From contig JAUJYZ010000822.1 of the NCBI GenBank assembly GCA_033675265.1, positions 1 to 64,000 of the forward strand: DNA of 64,000 nt. The letters are read 5' to 3'. This DNA is from Actinostola sp. cb2023. Its lineage: Eukaryota > Cnidaria > Anthozoa > Actiniaria > Actinostolidae. Shown here piece after piece: positions 61,601-63,882 of the stretch. Both the position numbers and the translations under genes were made by a program. Under the pieces are notes generated by a model. The model was not told the DNA's origin and ran no database searches. It was given only the letters and a program-made list of their open reading frames with translations. Numbering within the stretch: the first letter of the stretch is position 1; each line of letters opens with the position of its first letter.

Positions 61601-63696
61601 GGTGCTGTTACAGCCGGTGAAGAACGGACAAGTCAGGATCAAGTTCAAACACAAGATGCAGATGTGCAGTGGTGTGGTATGTATTTACATTCATGTATTT
61701 GCATTCATTAGCAGCGCCATCATCAGTATCAACAACAATATGACCACCATTGCCATCGTCAACACCAATATCATCATCATAATAGCAACCACTGTTGTCG
61801 TCATTGACGTCAGACCTGCTACCATTATCATAAATTTCATTCCATCAGTAGTGCGATTCCTTTATTTGACATTGTCATTATCATCATTACTACCATCATC
61901 ATATCATCATCATTTCTACTGGTACATGTATTATCATTACCACCAACCATCAGCATCTCTTTATTGACATTATCAGTGTCATCATCACGGCTATCATCAT
62001 CATCATCTGTATCAATCTTTCATTTTCTAGACCTAGGACAACCCGAGGATACCCAAGCATCAGGAGGAGACGACCAAGAGGGTGAGGATAGTGTTGCATC
62101 CTGGGATATGGGTGTGTCTGGTCATGCTGTTGTCCCTGTTGCTATCGCAGAGCATGAATTAGAGGACTTTGAGGAGATGGTGGAGGAGCTGTTGGACAGA
62201 GACACGCGTGACCTAGAAGGTAAAACAATGAACATATATCTTGTATATGGGACACCTGTTGTGCTGTCATTTTTGAAAAATAAAAAATTGAATATTATTA
62301 ATATTCCTTAATGAGGTTAAATAGGTTATTTACTTACTATTAGTACCACTCTTAACGAGGTTGTAAAGCGCCATTGAGCATAACTTAAATGGTGCTATAT
62401 AAATGTTACTTTACAGAGAAATAATTAGTATGACAGATACTAGAATCATTATTGTACTAATCATTTAGCATTTATAGGGATATTTTAATGGGTGGGGTAG
62501 ATAGGTGTCTCCAATTAGTTTCTTGTAAAACTAGAAAACATGACACGTTAATAAAGTTATTATTATTATTATTATTATTATTATCAGCCAATGATTCAAA
62601 CTATAGTTCATGTCTGAATAATCGCCGATGACATACTAGGACGGAATGAGGCTGATACTCCTAACTCTTGCAAGTTTTCAGACGGATTTGACTGTAATAT
62701 AGCACCATTTATCACCACATGTATGCCACGCCCTACTAGGACGGAATGCTACCAAAACATCACTTGATTTGCAGCTTCCATTGTCTATTCTAGTATTTTA
62801 GTTATACTAGATGCTGTCTCTCTTACATGCATTTTTTTGCATCATCCCAATTTCATTTTTTCCCATTCATTTATTCCTTCATTTTTCACGTTATTTAGAT
62901 TCAGAAGTTAACGTTCTAGCAGACGAAATAGTATCAGGACGACTTCTTGGTGATGGCGTGATTGAAGCTCATGTTGACGATGATGATAGCGACAGTATCT
63001 CCAGTAGTGACAGTGACGAAGGGTCTAACGGCAGTAACCATAGTGACAGTGACGACAACGAGGATACTATGGTGATCACGTTTGAACAAGATCATGATGT
63101 GAATGACGTGAACAATCTTGACAATCAACAAGGTAAAGCTGGTTTTCACTAGTGACATACGGTGTACATTGCATGCAACATTGCGAGAAACGAATTGCGT
63201 TGTGTGAGCGCATGCTAGTCAATTGCGATAAATTTTGCACCGTTCGTGTGCACCTTGAGACGTGTTATATCACTGTGTCAATGGGTACCAGGGTACAAGC
63301 ATAAGCACAGTGCAAGGATTGCTGCGTAACGAGACTACAGGAGGCTGCGATGGAAACTAGTGTTTCTTTGTAGTCAGTCTGTTTTGATAGACATATTGAT
63401 ATATAATTATTTTCTTGTCATTCTAGAAGATGATGTTGATGGTGATGACGAGAGAGTTATCGTTACTACAGGCGATGATGCTGGCGATGAACATGAGAAC
63501 GTTGTAGTGATGGGTGAAGTAGATGATGGAGATGAGGATATCGAGGATGATGACGACGATGATGATGATGATGACGAAGCTGAGGATGATGATGATGAAG
63601 GTGGTAGTGACATGGAAGAAGAACATCCCGACATGATGGAAGACGACTCGTTTGCAGTTTACGAGGACGATGATATGTTCTTGCGCATTAGAGATG
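13363..63696 (+). CDS. HUWE1: HUWE1 (MULE/ARF-BP1-type) HECT ubiquitin ligase, N-terminal half, 47 exons
   Basis: HUWE1 is a very large HECT E3 ligase; known animal substrates include MCL1, p53, MYC family proteins, histones and MCM-unrelated DNA-repair factors. The 47 exons listed separately join in one frame (7,768 nt, about 2,589 codons) with complementary phases at every junction. Order: basic start [18 protein letters not shown]908-type helical repeats (about residues 90-470); a Pro/Ser/acidic linker; DUF913 (about 555-960); low-complexity linkers; UBA (about 1362-1402); UIM (about 1421-1437); WWE (about 1655-1725); a 268-residue exon carrying a BH3-like motif (2011-2031); Lys/Glu linker; long helical segment; Asp/Ser and Asp/Glu tracts (2422-2589). 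UBM repeats and the C-terminal HECT domain would lie right of the window. The start is chosen because the first exon matches the conserved basic N-terminus and has A at -3. Introns carry most of the transposons in the window. Confidence 0.95.
13579..13677 (+). CDS. HUWE1: HUWE1 exon 2
   Basis: Thirty-three codons, [20 protein letters not shown]..., acceptor TGCCTAAG, donor GTATGT; phase 0. Confidence 0.92.
14538..14804. mobile_element. MITE with ATATAGCTAATTGCATAATC termini
   Basis: About 40-bp inverted arms, ATATAGCTAATTGCATAATC...GTCGGGTTGAAAATCAT and the complement, bound 267 bp in HUWE1 intron 2. Confidence 0.8.
15818..15843. repeat. Conserved hairpin, copy 2
   Basis: GTCGGGCCTTCC-ACA-GGAAGCCCGAC, an almost perfect stem, same orientation and flanks as the copy at 10793-10819. 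Confidence 0.75.
17046..17180 (+). CDS. HUWE1: HUWE1 exon 3
   Basis: Forty-five codons, [20 protein letters not shown]..., acceptor GGTTCTAG, donor GTAAGT; phase 0. Confidence 0.94.
17579..17671 (+). CDS. HUWE1: HUWE1 exon 4
   Basis: Thirty-one codons, [19 protein letters not shown]..., start of the DUF908 region; acceptor TTTCACAG, donor GTAGGA. Confidence 0.94.
18016..18089 (+). CDS. HUWE1: HUWE1 exon 5 (parent of the 104-bp minisatellite)
   Basis: [20 protein letters not shown] then LYVFR, ending AG| (phase 2); acceptor CATTGTAG, donor GTAATT. The last 50 nt and the donor are the part copied about 20 times downstream. Only this copy has the conserved first 24 nt next to an acceptor, so it is the real exon. 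Reading into the next copy hits a stop. Confidence 0.93.
18040..19131 (+). repeat. Exon-derived 104-106-bp minisatellite, block 1
   Basis: About ten tandem copies after the real exon 5. Each unit has ~50 nt of coding sequence (GACATGGAAGTC...GTGTTCAG), the donor GTAATT, ~30 nt of intron and TACATGTGCTCTTAAT. Copies differ at few sites (GTCGTG/GTCATG, TTGTACC/TTATGTACC), so the expansion looks recent. The last copy is cut off after GGTCTCCTGT. Confidence 0.97.
19132..21597. mobile_element. Foreign insertion splitting the minisatellite
   Basis: About 2.47 kb of unrelated sequence interrupts the array; both array edges are truncated mid-unit. It contains the hAT-like element at 19715-21003. No clean TIR/TSD for the whole insertion. 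Confidence 0.6.
19715..21003. mobile_element. hAT-like TIR element, 1,289 bp, 5-bp TSD GTTTA
   Basis: Starts CAGGGTTCTCAGTAG and ends CTACTGAGAACCCTG; GTTTA lies directly on both sides (19710-19714 and 21004-21008). The termini fit hAT-type elements, though a 5-bp TSD is unusual. Subterminal GCCGGCAACCGGCGG. No transposase; a short ATG exon-like piece with GTAAGT near 20113 may be captured host sequence. Confidence 0.8.
21598..22670 (+). repeat. Exon-derived minisatellite, block 2
   Basis: About ten more copies of the same unit, ending at GTGCTCTTAATAACT near 22673, 240 bp before exon 6. Confidence 0.97.
22911..22989 (+). CDS. HUWE1: HUWE1 exon 6
   Basis: Completes the Ser codon then [20 protein letters not shown]...; acceptor TTATACAG, donor GTAAGG. 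Confidence 0.93.
23224..23322. mobile_element. GATCAAAA..CTAAATTCTCC palindromic MITE, copy 1
   Basis: GATCAAAATCTAAATTCTCC and GGAGAATTTGGATATTGATC face each other around a short loop; one of at least five related copies in HUWE1 introns. Confidence 0.75.
23390..23530 (+). CDS. HUWE1: HUWE1 exon 7
   Basis: Forty-seven codons, [15 protein letters not shown]...; acceptor TCCCACAG, donor GTAATA. Confidence 0.93.
23779..26849. mobile_element. Inner element with ~600-bp inverted arms
   Basis: Ends TAGTCCAGTCAATCT and AGATTGACTGGACTA, flanked by a possible 3-bp ACA duplication. Arms 23802-24350 and 26283-26816 are near-identical reverse complements; a further pair lies at 24400-24470 / 25915-25985. 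The centre is about 1.5 kb of unique sequence. Confidence 0.8.
25540..25930 (+). pseudogene. Degenerate transposon-associated coding fragment
   Basis: Reads [26 protein letters not shown], then after stops and shifts [17 protein letters not shown] and WKG. This order resembles a repetitive open frame I have seen in anthozoan genomes. I cannot name its superfamily, and the frame is clearly broken. Confidence 0.4.
27220..27273 (+). CDS. HUWE1: HUWE1 exon 8
   Basis: Eighteen codons, [18 protein letters not shown]; acceptor TTATCCAG, donor GTACAT. Confidence 0.88.
27560..27628 (+). CDS. HUWE1: HUWE1 exon 9
   Basis: Twenty-three codons, [20 protein letters not shown]...; acceptor ATCTGCAG, donor GTAGGT. 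Confidence 0.92.
27915..28200. mobile_element. Mutator-like MITE, 286 bp, 9-bp TSD
   Basis: TIRs CATCCTCGGGAACCCAGGGG and complement with arms of about 105 bp; perfect 9-bp TSD TATGTTGAC at 27906-27914 and 28201-28209. A 9-bp TSD with long TIRs is the Mutator/MULE hallmark. Confidence 0.9.
28210..28705. other. HUWE1 intron 9 remainder, nothing recognised
   Basis: AT-rich intron sequence without repeat structure or conserved frame that I can identify. Confidence 0.4.
28706..28805 (+). CDS. HUWE1: HUWE1 exon 10
   Basis: [20 protein letters not shown]..., ends phase 1; acceptor TTCCATAG, donor GTATGT. Confidence 0.93.
28919..29019 (+). CDS. HUWE1: HUWE1 exon 11
   Basis: [20 protein letters not shown]...; acceptor TTGTTAG, donor GTAAGA. 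Confidence 0.93.
29610..29643. repeat. 7-bp GGGGAAT tandem repeat, mirrored at 31875-31935
   Basis: GGGGAATGGGGAATGG units occur in both arms of the palindrome but with more copies on the right (about 8 versus 5), showing divergence after the inverted duplication. Confidence 0.85.
30529..30560. repeat. Poly-C tract, 32 bp
   Basis: Homopolymer C-run in the loop of the large palindrome; length may be unreliable in assembly. Confidence 0.9.
30971..31435. mobile_element. MITE inserted in the right arm of the palindrome
   Basis: CTTAAAGTGCCTATCACCCC and its complement bound 465 bp with inner arms of about 150 bp (through TCTCAATATGCAAATTTGATGA). Absent from the left arm of the host palindrome, so younger than it. 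Confidence 0.85.
32705..32772 (+). CDS. HUWE1: HUWE1 exon 12
   Basis: [20 protein letters not shown]..., phase 2 end; acceptor CCTTGCAG, donor GTACGT. Confidence 0.92.
32973..33061 (+). CDS. HUWE1: HUWE1 exon 13
   Basis: [20 protein letters not shown]..., ends phase 1; acceptor TTGTTGTAG, donor GTATAT. Confidence 0.94.
33221..33416. mobile_element. TA-flanked MITE, GAGTCGTTTTC termini
   Basis: GAGTCGTTTTCATATGA and TCATATACGAAAACGACTC bound 196 bp between TA dinucleotides. A diverged relative appears at 17696-17875 (GAGTGTTTTTTATGAGT). Confidence 0.75.
33481..33561 (+). CDS. HUWE1: HUWE1 exon 14
   Basis: [20 protein letters not shown]...; acceptor GATGTTGCAG, donor GTGAGT. Confidence 0.94.
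33671..33753 (+). CDS. HUWE1: HUWE1 exon 15
   Basis: [20 protein letters not shown]...; acceptor TTTGTAG, donor GTGAGT. Confidence 0.94.
33902..34060 (+). repeat. Dispersed repeat (TGTAGGTATCTCC family), copy 1
   Basis: Runs from GTAGGTATCTCCGGTGCA through GGTCGTTAAATCAATGCAAC to CACCCTGGACATTCAGGC. Longer copies lie at 53287-53530 and 56684-56925 in the same orientation. Unclassified; SINE-like in size. Confidence 0.8.
34157..34252 (+). CDS. HUWE1: HUWE1 exon 16
   Basis: [20 protein letters not shown]..., end of DUF908 region; acceptor CATTGTAG, donor GTAACA. Confidence 0.94.
34256..34400. mobile_element. Palindromic MITE, ATGAAGGGCTCCCTGCAAGA termini
   Basis: Outer ATATGAAGGGCTCCCTGCA / complement and inner GATCAAAACCCAAATTCTCC / complement, 140 bp, starting 4 bp after exon 16's donor. 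Same family as 23224, 33085, 44376 and 54345. Confidence 0.85.
34481..34675. mobile_element. TA-flanked MITE, 195 bp, CAGTGTGGACACT termini
   Basis: CAGTGTGGACACT..CGTGAACACTT and AAGTGTTCACGG..AGTGTCCATACTG between TA dinucleotides. Terminal motif relates it to the large element at 29054-32482. Confidence 0.8.
34766..35495. repeat. ~105-bp minisatellite, about 7 copies
   Basis: Unit runs GGAACCGAACACTATATACA ... ATGGACAGTATACACATGTTC ... GACAGCTATAGGTCTCTAAACACT; some units lack the CATGTTCATGTA part. One more partial copy resumes at 36985-37053, after a transposon. Confidence 0.95.
35507..36979. mobile_element. TA-flanked TIR element, 1,473 bp, inserted in the minisatellite
   Basis: CAGTACATCCTAGAAGTATG and the complement of CAGTACAGCCTAGAAGTATG bound the element; TA on each side (35505-35506, 36980-36981). 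Inner arms are GC-rich (GCGTGGGC, GGACGGAGCCCGTCC). No transposase; contains a TCTA microsatellite near 36269. Confidence 0.85.
37097..37420 (+). CDS. HUWE1: HUWE1 exon 17 (3' end uncertain)
   Basis: [18 protein letters not shown], a Ser/Pro/acidic linker, then [15 protein letters not shown], which begins DUF913. The frame then enters the 16-bp minisatellite and stops at 37436, so a splice is needed. A donor GTAATA at 37421 keeps frame with exon 18; a donor at 37414 with a different acceptor is the alternative. Confidence 0.8.
37407..37500. repeat. 16-bp minisatellite left of exon 18
   Basis: ACATGTACAGTGTAAT units, imperfect, between the conserved LLSF of exon 17 and exon 18. Confidence 0.93.
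37499..37541 (+). CDS. HUWE1: HUWE1 exon 18 (43 nt, inside a minisatellite; 5' end uncertain)
   Basis: Encodes [13 protein letters not shown], clearly the conserved DPAFSD segment of HUWE1, ending in a good GTAAGT donor in phase 1. It is bounded on both sides by 16-bp repeat units. Too short to appear as an open frame. Confidence 0.8.
37550..37682. repeat. 16-bp minisatellite right of exon 18
   Basis: About eight near-perfect ACATGTACAGTGTAAT units beginning within 10 nt of exon 18's donor. Confidence 0.95.
38049..38129 (+). CDS. HUWE1: HUWE1 exon 19
   Basis: [20 protein letters not shown]...; acceptor CTATTCAG, donor GTAAGT. Confidence 0.95.
38454..38560 (+). CDS. HUWE1: HUWE1 exon 20
   Basis: [20 protein letters not shown]...; acceptor GTATTTCAG, donor GTAAGC. 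Confidence 0.95.
38661..38838 (+). CDS. HUWE1: HUWE1 exon 21
   Basis: [18 protein letters not shown]... and [13 protein letters not shown]; acceptor CTCTTCTAG, donor GTAAAT; phase 1 end. Confidence 0.95.
39005..39344 (+). CDS. HUWE1: HUWE1 exon 22
   Basis: [20 protein letters not shown]..., followed by an acidic, Ser-rich linker; acceptor ATCTATAG, donor GTAAGG; ends phase 2. Confidence 0.95.
39478..40405 (-). repeat. 67-bp minisatellite, about 14 copies, with tRNA A-box-like motif
   Basis: Unit GAACTGATCACTGATGCTCT ACCAGCTTAGCTACAAGGCC ... CCATGGGTACCCA. On the minus strand each unit has TAGCTAAGCTGGTAGAGC, like a tRNA D-arm/A box, suggesting it was amplified from a SINE head. No unique spacers, so not a CRISPR. 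Confidence 0.95.
40781..40838 (+). CDS. HUWE1: HUWE1 exon 23
   Basis: [19 protein letters not shown]; acceptor ATATTTCAG, donor GTAAGT. Confidence 0.93.
40883..41010. repeat. TAA microsatellite with short SINE/LINE-like tail
   Basis: (TAA)n followed by CTTTATTAACGTCTCAGA in the intron before exon 24; resembles a reverse-orientation retroelement 3' tail. Confidence 0.5.
41050..41499 (+). repeat. ~107-bp minisatellite copying the exon 24 acceptor
   Basis: About four units, each with a pyrimidine-rich stretch, TTTCACTTAATGTTAACAG and GTTAAATTC. The last unit is the genuine exon 24 acceptor (TTACAG|GTTAAATTTGTG). Confidence 0.95.
41500..41676 (+). CDS. HUWE1: HUWE1 exon 24 (acceptor copied upstream)
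   Basis: [20 protein letters not shown]...; acceptor ATGTTACAG, donor GTAAGA. Three further copies of this acceptor region lie in tandem just upstream; using any of them would read into TAA within about 12 codons. Confidence 0.94.
41800..43330. repeat. 68-bp VNTR, about 20 irregular copies
   Basis: Unit GTTGAAGTTGATGATGGTTA ATGTTAATAATGATAATGAT GTCCGTGGTAGTTGTTGTGT TTGATGAT, with many internal deletions. Fills most of the intron before exon 25. Confidence 0.95.
43331..44030. repeat. (ATG)n / GATGAATA simple repeat, ~700 bp
   Basis: Trinucleotide tract directly before exon 25's acceptor. Its minus-strand translations (poly-His, Ile, Ser) are not genes. Confidence 0.95.
44048..44293 (+). CDS. 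HUWE1: HUWE1 exon 25
   Basis: [20 protein letters not shown]... and [18 protein letters not shown]; acceptor GTTTATAAG, donor GTGAGA. Confidence 0.93.
44376..44486. mobile_element. GATCAAAA/AAGGGCTC MITE, diverged copy
   Basis: AAAGGGCTCTATGCATGAA and TTCATGCATGGAGCCCTT bound about 110 bp. Confidence 0.75.
44544..44724 (+). CDS. HUWE1: HUWE1 exon 26
   Basis: [20 protein letters not shown]...; acceptor TTTTGCAG, donor GTAGAT; ends phase 1. Confidence 0.92.
44775..46222. mobile_element. TIR element (~200-bp arms) carrying a nested TTAA element
   Basis: Arms begin CCTGTTTTCAAAAAC and include GGGCCATTTATACGAGCG, TAAGACGCGTCTTA and AAACGGCACTTTTTGT, mirrored on the right. The segment 44976-45985 is inserted near the middle. 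The left arm has a 34-bp CG-rich insertion absent from the right. Confidence 0.85.
44976..45985. mobile_element. piggyBac-type non-autonomous element, TTAA-flanked, 1,010 bp
   Basis: CCCTTTGAC at the left end and GTCAAAGGG at the right end, with TTAA on both sides (44972-44975, 45986-45989). Its inner 45150-45720 part is homologous, inverted, to 55430-55965. A minus-strand 152-codon frame lies in that shared part. Confidence 0.8.
46342..46710. mobile_element. Palindromic MITE, 369 bp
   Basis: Arms of about 170 bp (AATGAGGGTTTATCA ... and complement) meet at a small TTGGAGGCAAGAGTTGCCTCCAA-like centre. Several arm mismatches. Confidence 0.85.
47086..47419 (+). CDS. HUWE1: HUWE1 exon 27
   Basis: Ser/Glu linker then [16 protein letters not shown] and [13 protein letters not shown]; acceptor GCTCTTTCAAG, donor GTACAA; ends phase 2. 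Confidence 0.92.
47782..47904 (+). CDS. HUWE1: HUWE1 exon 28
   Basis: [20 protein letters not shown]...; acceptor CTTTCCTAG, donor GTAAGT. Confidence 0.94.
48060..48540 (+). repeat. SINE-derived ~107-bp tandem repeat, about 4 copies
   Basis: CCTTGGGCAAGACACTTTAC ... CACCCAGGTGTATAAATGGG units, a motif widespread in marine invertebrate SINEs. The first unit has a tRNA-like head (GATGGTCTGGTGG...) and the last unit a tail to about 48640. Confidence 0.85.
48809..48882 (+). CDS. HUWE1: HUWE1 exon 29
   Basis: [20 protein letters not shown]...; acceptor TTTATTAG, donor GTAAAA; ends phase 1. Confidence 0.93.
48953..49110 (+). CDS. HUWE1: HUWE1 exon 30
   Basis: [20 protein letters not shown]..., ending AHK; acceptor CCTTTCAG, donor GTACAG. 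Confidence 0.94.
49111..49477. other. HUWE1 intron 30, nothing but a short CAT repeat
   Basis: ATCATCATCATCAATC near 49330. No other feature recognised. Confidence 0.4.
49478..49744 (+). CDS. HUWE1: HUWE1 exon 31
   Basis: [20 protein letters not shown]..., Gly/Ser/Pro linker, ending NIQQ at the UBA start; acceptor CTCTTCAG, donor GTTTGT (a weak donor). Confidence 0.92.
49882..50004 (+). CDS. HUWE1: HUWE1 exon 32 (UBA domain)
   Basis: [31 protein letters not shown] is a textbook UBA with the MGF loop. Acceptor GTATTTCAG. Donor GTGGGT at 50005 is chosen because it keeps phase 0 into exon 33. Confidence 0.93.
50209..50325 (+). CDS. HUWE1: HUWE1 exon 33 (UIM)
   Basis: [18 protein letters not shown] is a ubiquitin-interacting motif with the acidic N-cap, central Ala and Ser. 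Acceptor CTTGACAG, donor GTAATA. Confidence 0.95.
50343..50859. mobile_element. TA-flanked MITE with internal 73-bp tandem repeat
   Basis: CCCCATTCACACCAA and TTGGTGTGAATGGGG between TA dinucleotides. Inside (50391-50757) are five near-identical copies of a unit containing GCCATGAAACTTTTGGCACA and TGTCCTTTATGTTGTACAG. Confidence 0.85.
51156..51416 (+). CDS. HUWE1: HUWE1 exon 34
   Basis: Ala/Lys/Pro/Glu linker, then [20 protein letters not shown]...; acceptor TAATTTAG, donor GTAGAG. Confidence 0.93.
51830..52061. mobile_element. Palindromic MITE, 232 bp
   Basis: TACAGCAATATGCAGAAATT and AATTTCTGCATATTGCTGTA ends; inner arms CTTAAAA..ATGGGAT also pair. Sits 20 bp before exon 35. Confidence 0.8.
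52081..52230 (+). CDS. HUWE1: HUWE1 exon 35
   Basis: Fifty codons, [19 protein letters not shown] at the 3' end; acceptor GTATTTAG, donor GTAAGT. Confidence 0.92.
52436..53064. mobile_element. TIR element with 'CCGAAAGTAACGG' subrepeats
   Basis: AATTCCGATAGTAACAGCCC / GGGGGCTGTTACTATCGGAATT. Repeated CGAAAGTAACGGC inside both ends. A retroelement tail is inserted at about 52590-52735. Ends in ATTCTACGGTAT, as does the MITE at 12594-12922. Confidence 0.8.
52590..52735 (+). mobile_element. LINE/SINE 3' tail (GTAAAGCGC..GCGCTATATAAG, ATT tail)
   Basis: GTTGTAAAGCGCATTGAGAC, AATGCGCTATATAAGAAC and a (TTA)n tail; a widespread retroposon tail type. A second copy lies at 62350-62410. Confidence 0.7.
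53112..53242 (+). CDS. HUWE1: HUWE1 exon 36
   Basis: [20 protein letters not shown]..., ends phase 2; acceptor CTGTCCAG, donor GTAAGT. Confidence 0.93.
53287..53535 (+). repeat. Dispersed repeat (TGTAGGTATCTCC family), copy 2
   Basis: Same as 33902-34060 but longer, extending through GTAGATAGACTGGGAGACTT and AGGTAATTACCTCC. Confidence 0.85.
53767..53848 (+). CDS. HUWE1: HUWE1 exon 37
   Basis: [20 protein letters not shown]...; acceptor TTTGATAG, donor GTGTGT. Confidence 0.94.
54166..54333 (+). CDS. HUWE1: HUWE1 exon 38 (WWE domain)
   Basis: [20 protein letters not shown] ... [22 protein letters not shown] domain with the conserved Trp-Trp and Arg-rich end. Acceptor GTTTTAG, donor GTACAT. 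Confidence 0.96.
54345..54711. repeat. GATCAAAA MITE triplicated in tandem (~126 bp units)
   Basis: Three units of CTTGTGATCAAAACCCAAAT ... TTGATAGAGATCACTTGCA. The junction AATGCTGCAGGTACAT in the repeat resembles the exon 38 donor AATGCTACAG|GTACAT at 54333. Ends TTCTTGCAGGGAGCCCTTCA. Confidence 0.85.
54765..54939 (+). CDS. HUWE1: HUWE1 exon 39
   Basis: [20 protein letters not shown] closes the WWE region, followed by a Gln/Lys-rich linker; acceptor TCATATCAG, donor GTAAGA; phase 1 end. Confidence 0.92.
54953..56148. mobile_element. TIR element, 1,196 bp, sharing its core with 44976-45985
   Basis: AATTGAAGGGGTGCCCATGA and complement, arms of about 125 bp with one indel, beginning 13 bp after exon 39's donor. 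Its core 55430-55965 is an inverted homologue of the TTAA element's core although the termini differ. Confidence 0.8.
56494..56575 (+). CDS. HUWE1: HUWE1 exon 40
   Basis: [20 protein letters not shown]...; acceptor TTTGTATAG, donor GTACGC; phase 2 end. Confidence 0.88.
56684..56930 (+). repeat. Dispersed repeat (TGTAGGTATCTCC family), copy 3
   Basis: Near-identical to copy 2; same orientation. Confidence 0.85.
57119..57921 (+). CDS. HUWE1: HUWE1 exon 41 (largest; BH3-like motif)
   Basis: A long 803-nt exon: [20 protein letters not shown]..., [20 protein letters not shown], then [20 protein letters not shown], which fits the LxxxGD core of BH3 motifs at the place where vertebrate HUWE1 (MULE) has its BH3. 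Acceptor GTATTTCAG, donor GTAGGA. Confidence 0.95.
57985..58235. repeat. GAT/GGT trinucleotide tract
   Basis: Intronic (GATGATGGTGGT)n directly after exon 41. Both-strand open frames (Met/Val or His) are artefacts. Confidence 0.93.
58310..58551 (+). CDS. HUWE1: HUWE1 exon 42
   Basis: Lys/Glu-rich linker then [20 protein letters not shown]...; acceptor ATCAAACAG, donor GTAAGT. Confidence 0.93.
58601..59461. mobile_element. piggyBac-type element, tandem copy 1 (861 bp)
   Basis: GGGTGGACTAACATAT / ATATGTTAGTCCACCC with TTAA at 58597-58600 and ATAA (mutated TTAA) at 59462-59465. Non-autonomous. Confidence 0.85.
59466..60325. mobile_element. piggyBac-type element, tandem copy 2 (860 bp)
   Basis: Same element, same orientation, about 97-98% identical by eye to copy 1, with TTAA at 60326-60329. 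The two copies share the middle ATAA tetranucleotide. Confidence 0.85.
60467..61034 (+). CDS. HUWE1: HUWE1 exon 43
   Basis: [20 protein letters not shown]..., ...[20 protein letters not shown]..., ending in a Gln/Thr-rich linker; acceptor GATTGCAG, donor GTAGGA. Confidence 0.95.
61040..61600. other. HUWE1 intron 43
   Basis: Holds a short direct duplication of GGCCAGCAGTGTTGCCCAT (61092, 61151), a duplicated GCATGCTCAGACTGTTATTT (61445, 61492) and an inverted pair CACTCATTTCTATC / GATAGAAATGAGTC suggesting a degraded TIR element. No gene. Confidence 0.5.
61602..61676 (+). CDS. HUWE1: HUWE1 exon 44
   Basis: [20 protein letters not shown]...; acceptor TTTGATAG, donor GTATGT. Low-complexity linker, supported by phase fit and splice sites rather than conservation. 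Confidence 0.75.
61690..62000. repeat. ATC-rich simple sequence in HUWE1 intron 44
   Basis: Loose ATCATCATT and CACCATCATC repeats between exons 44 and 45. Confidence 0.8.
62031..62219 (+). CDS. HUWE1: HUWE1 exon 45
   Basis: Acidic linker then [19 protein letters not shown], matching the conserved ELEDLIDELLERD segment of the family; acceptor TTTTCTAG, donor GTAAAA. Confidence 0.93.
62350..62590 (+). mobile_element. LINE/SINE 3' tail, second copy
   Basis: GTTGTAAAGCGCCATTGAGC and GTGCTATATAAATG, with a (TTA)n tail after an intervening stretch at 62560-62584. Same family as 52590-52735. Confidence 0.55.
62595..62898. other. Rest of HUWE1 intron 45
   Basis: ACTAGGACGGAATG occurs twice (62635 and 62737). 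No other feature recognised. Confidence 0.4.
62899..63132 (+). CDS. HUWE1: HUWE1 exon 46 (Asp/Ser tract)
   Basis: [16 protein letters not shown] then a [24 protein letters not shown] tract; acceptor TTATTTAG, donor GTAAAG. Confidence 0.9.
63133..63426. other. HUWE1 intron 46, nothing recognised
   Basis: No repeat or coding signal I can support. Confidence 0.4.
63427..63696 (+). CDS. HUWE1: HUWE1 exon 47 (Asp/Glu tract; last in window)
   Basis: Ninety codons, more than half acidic, with a run of Asp encoded by GAT/GAC repeats, then [20 protein letters not shown], which matches the family's conserved segment after the acidic tract. Acceptor CATTCTAG, donor GTAGGT; phase 1 end, so the gene continues off the window. 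Confidence 0.93.
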
Positions 63697-63756
63697 GTAG
63701 GTATATAGTTTCTGTTGAACTTGTAGCCTGTGTGCATGGCTGTTATATTCGGGCCG

Positions 63757-63882
63757 ATAGCCTGGATGCCAGAAAACCCCGTTTCGCATTACCGTTATTC
63801 CTTCGTTAATCAGAGGGGTCGTCCCTTCTACCGATGTCCCCTCTGATTAACGAATAACCATAACGCCACAAGTGATTCTCTG
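63757..63882. mobile_element. Small palindromic MITE in HUWE1 intron 47
   Basis: CGTTATTCCTTCGTTAATCA and TGATTAACGAATAACCATAACG pair around a loop; outer CTGGATGCCAGA / TCTGGCACC are weakly inverted. Confidence 0.65.

Noticed and set aside
61602..61967. Read-through of exon 44 into a 121-codon frame
   Set aside because: Conserved sequence resumes only at exon 45, and the donor GTATGT at 61677 restores the phase; the extension is ATC-repeat sequence.
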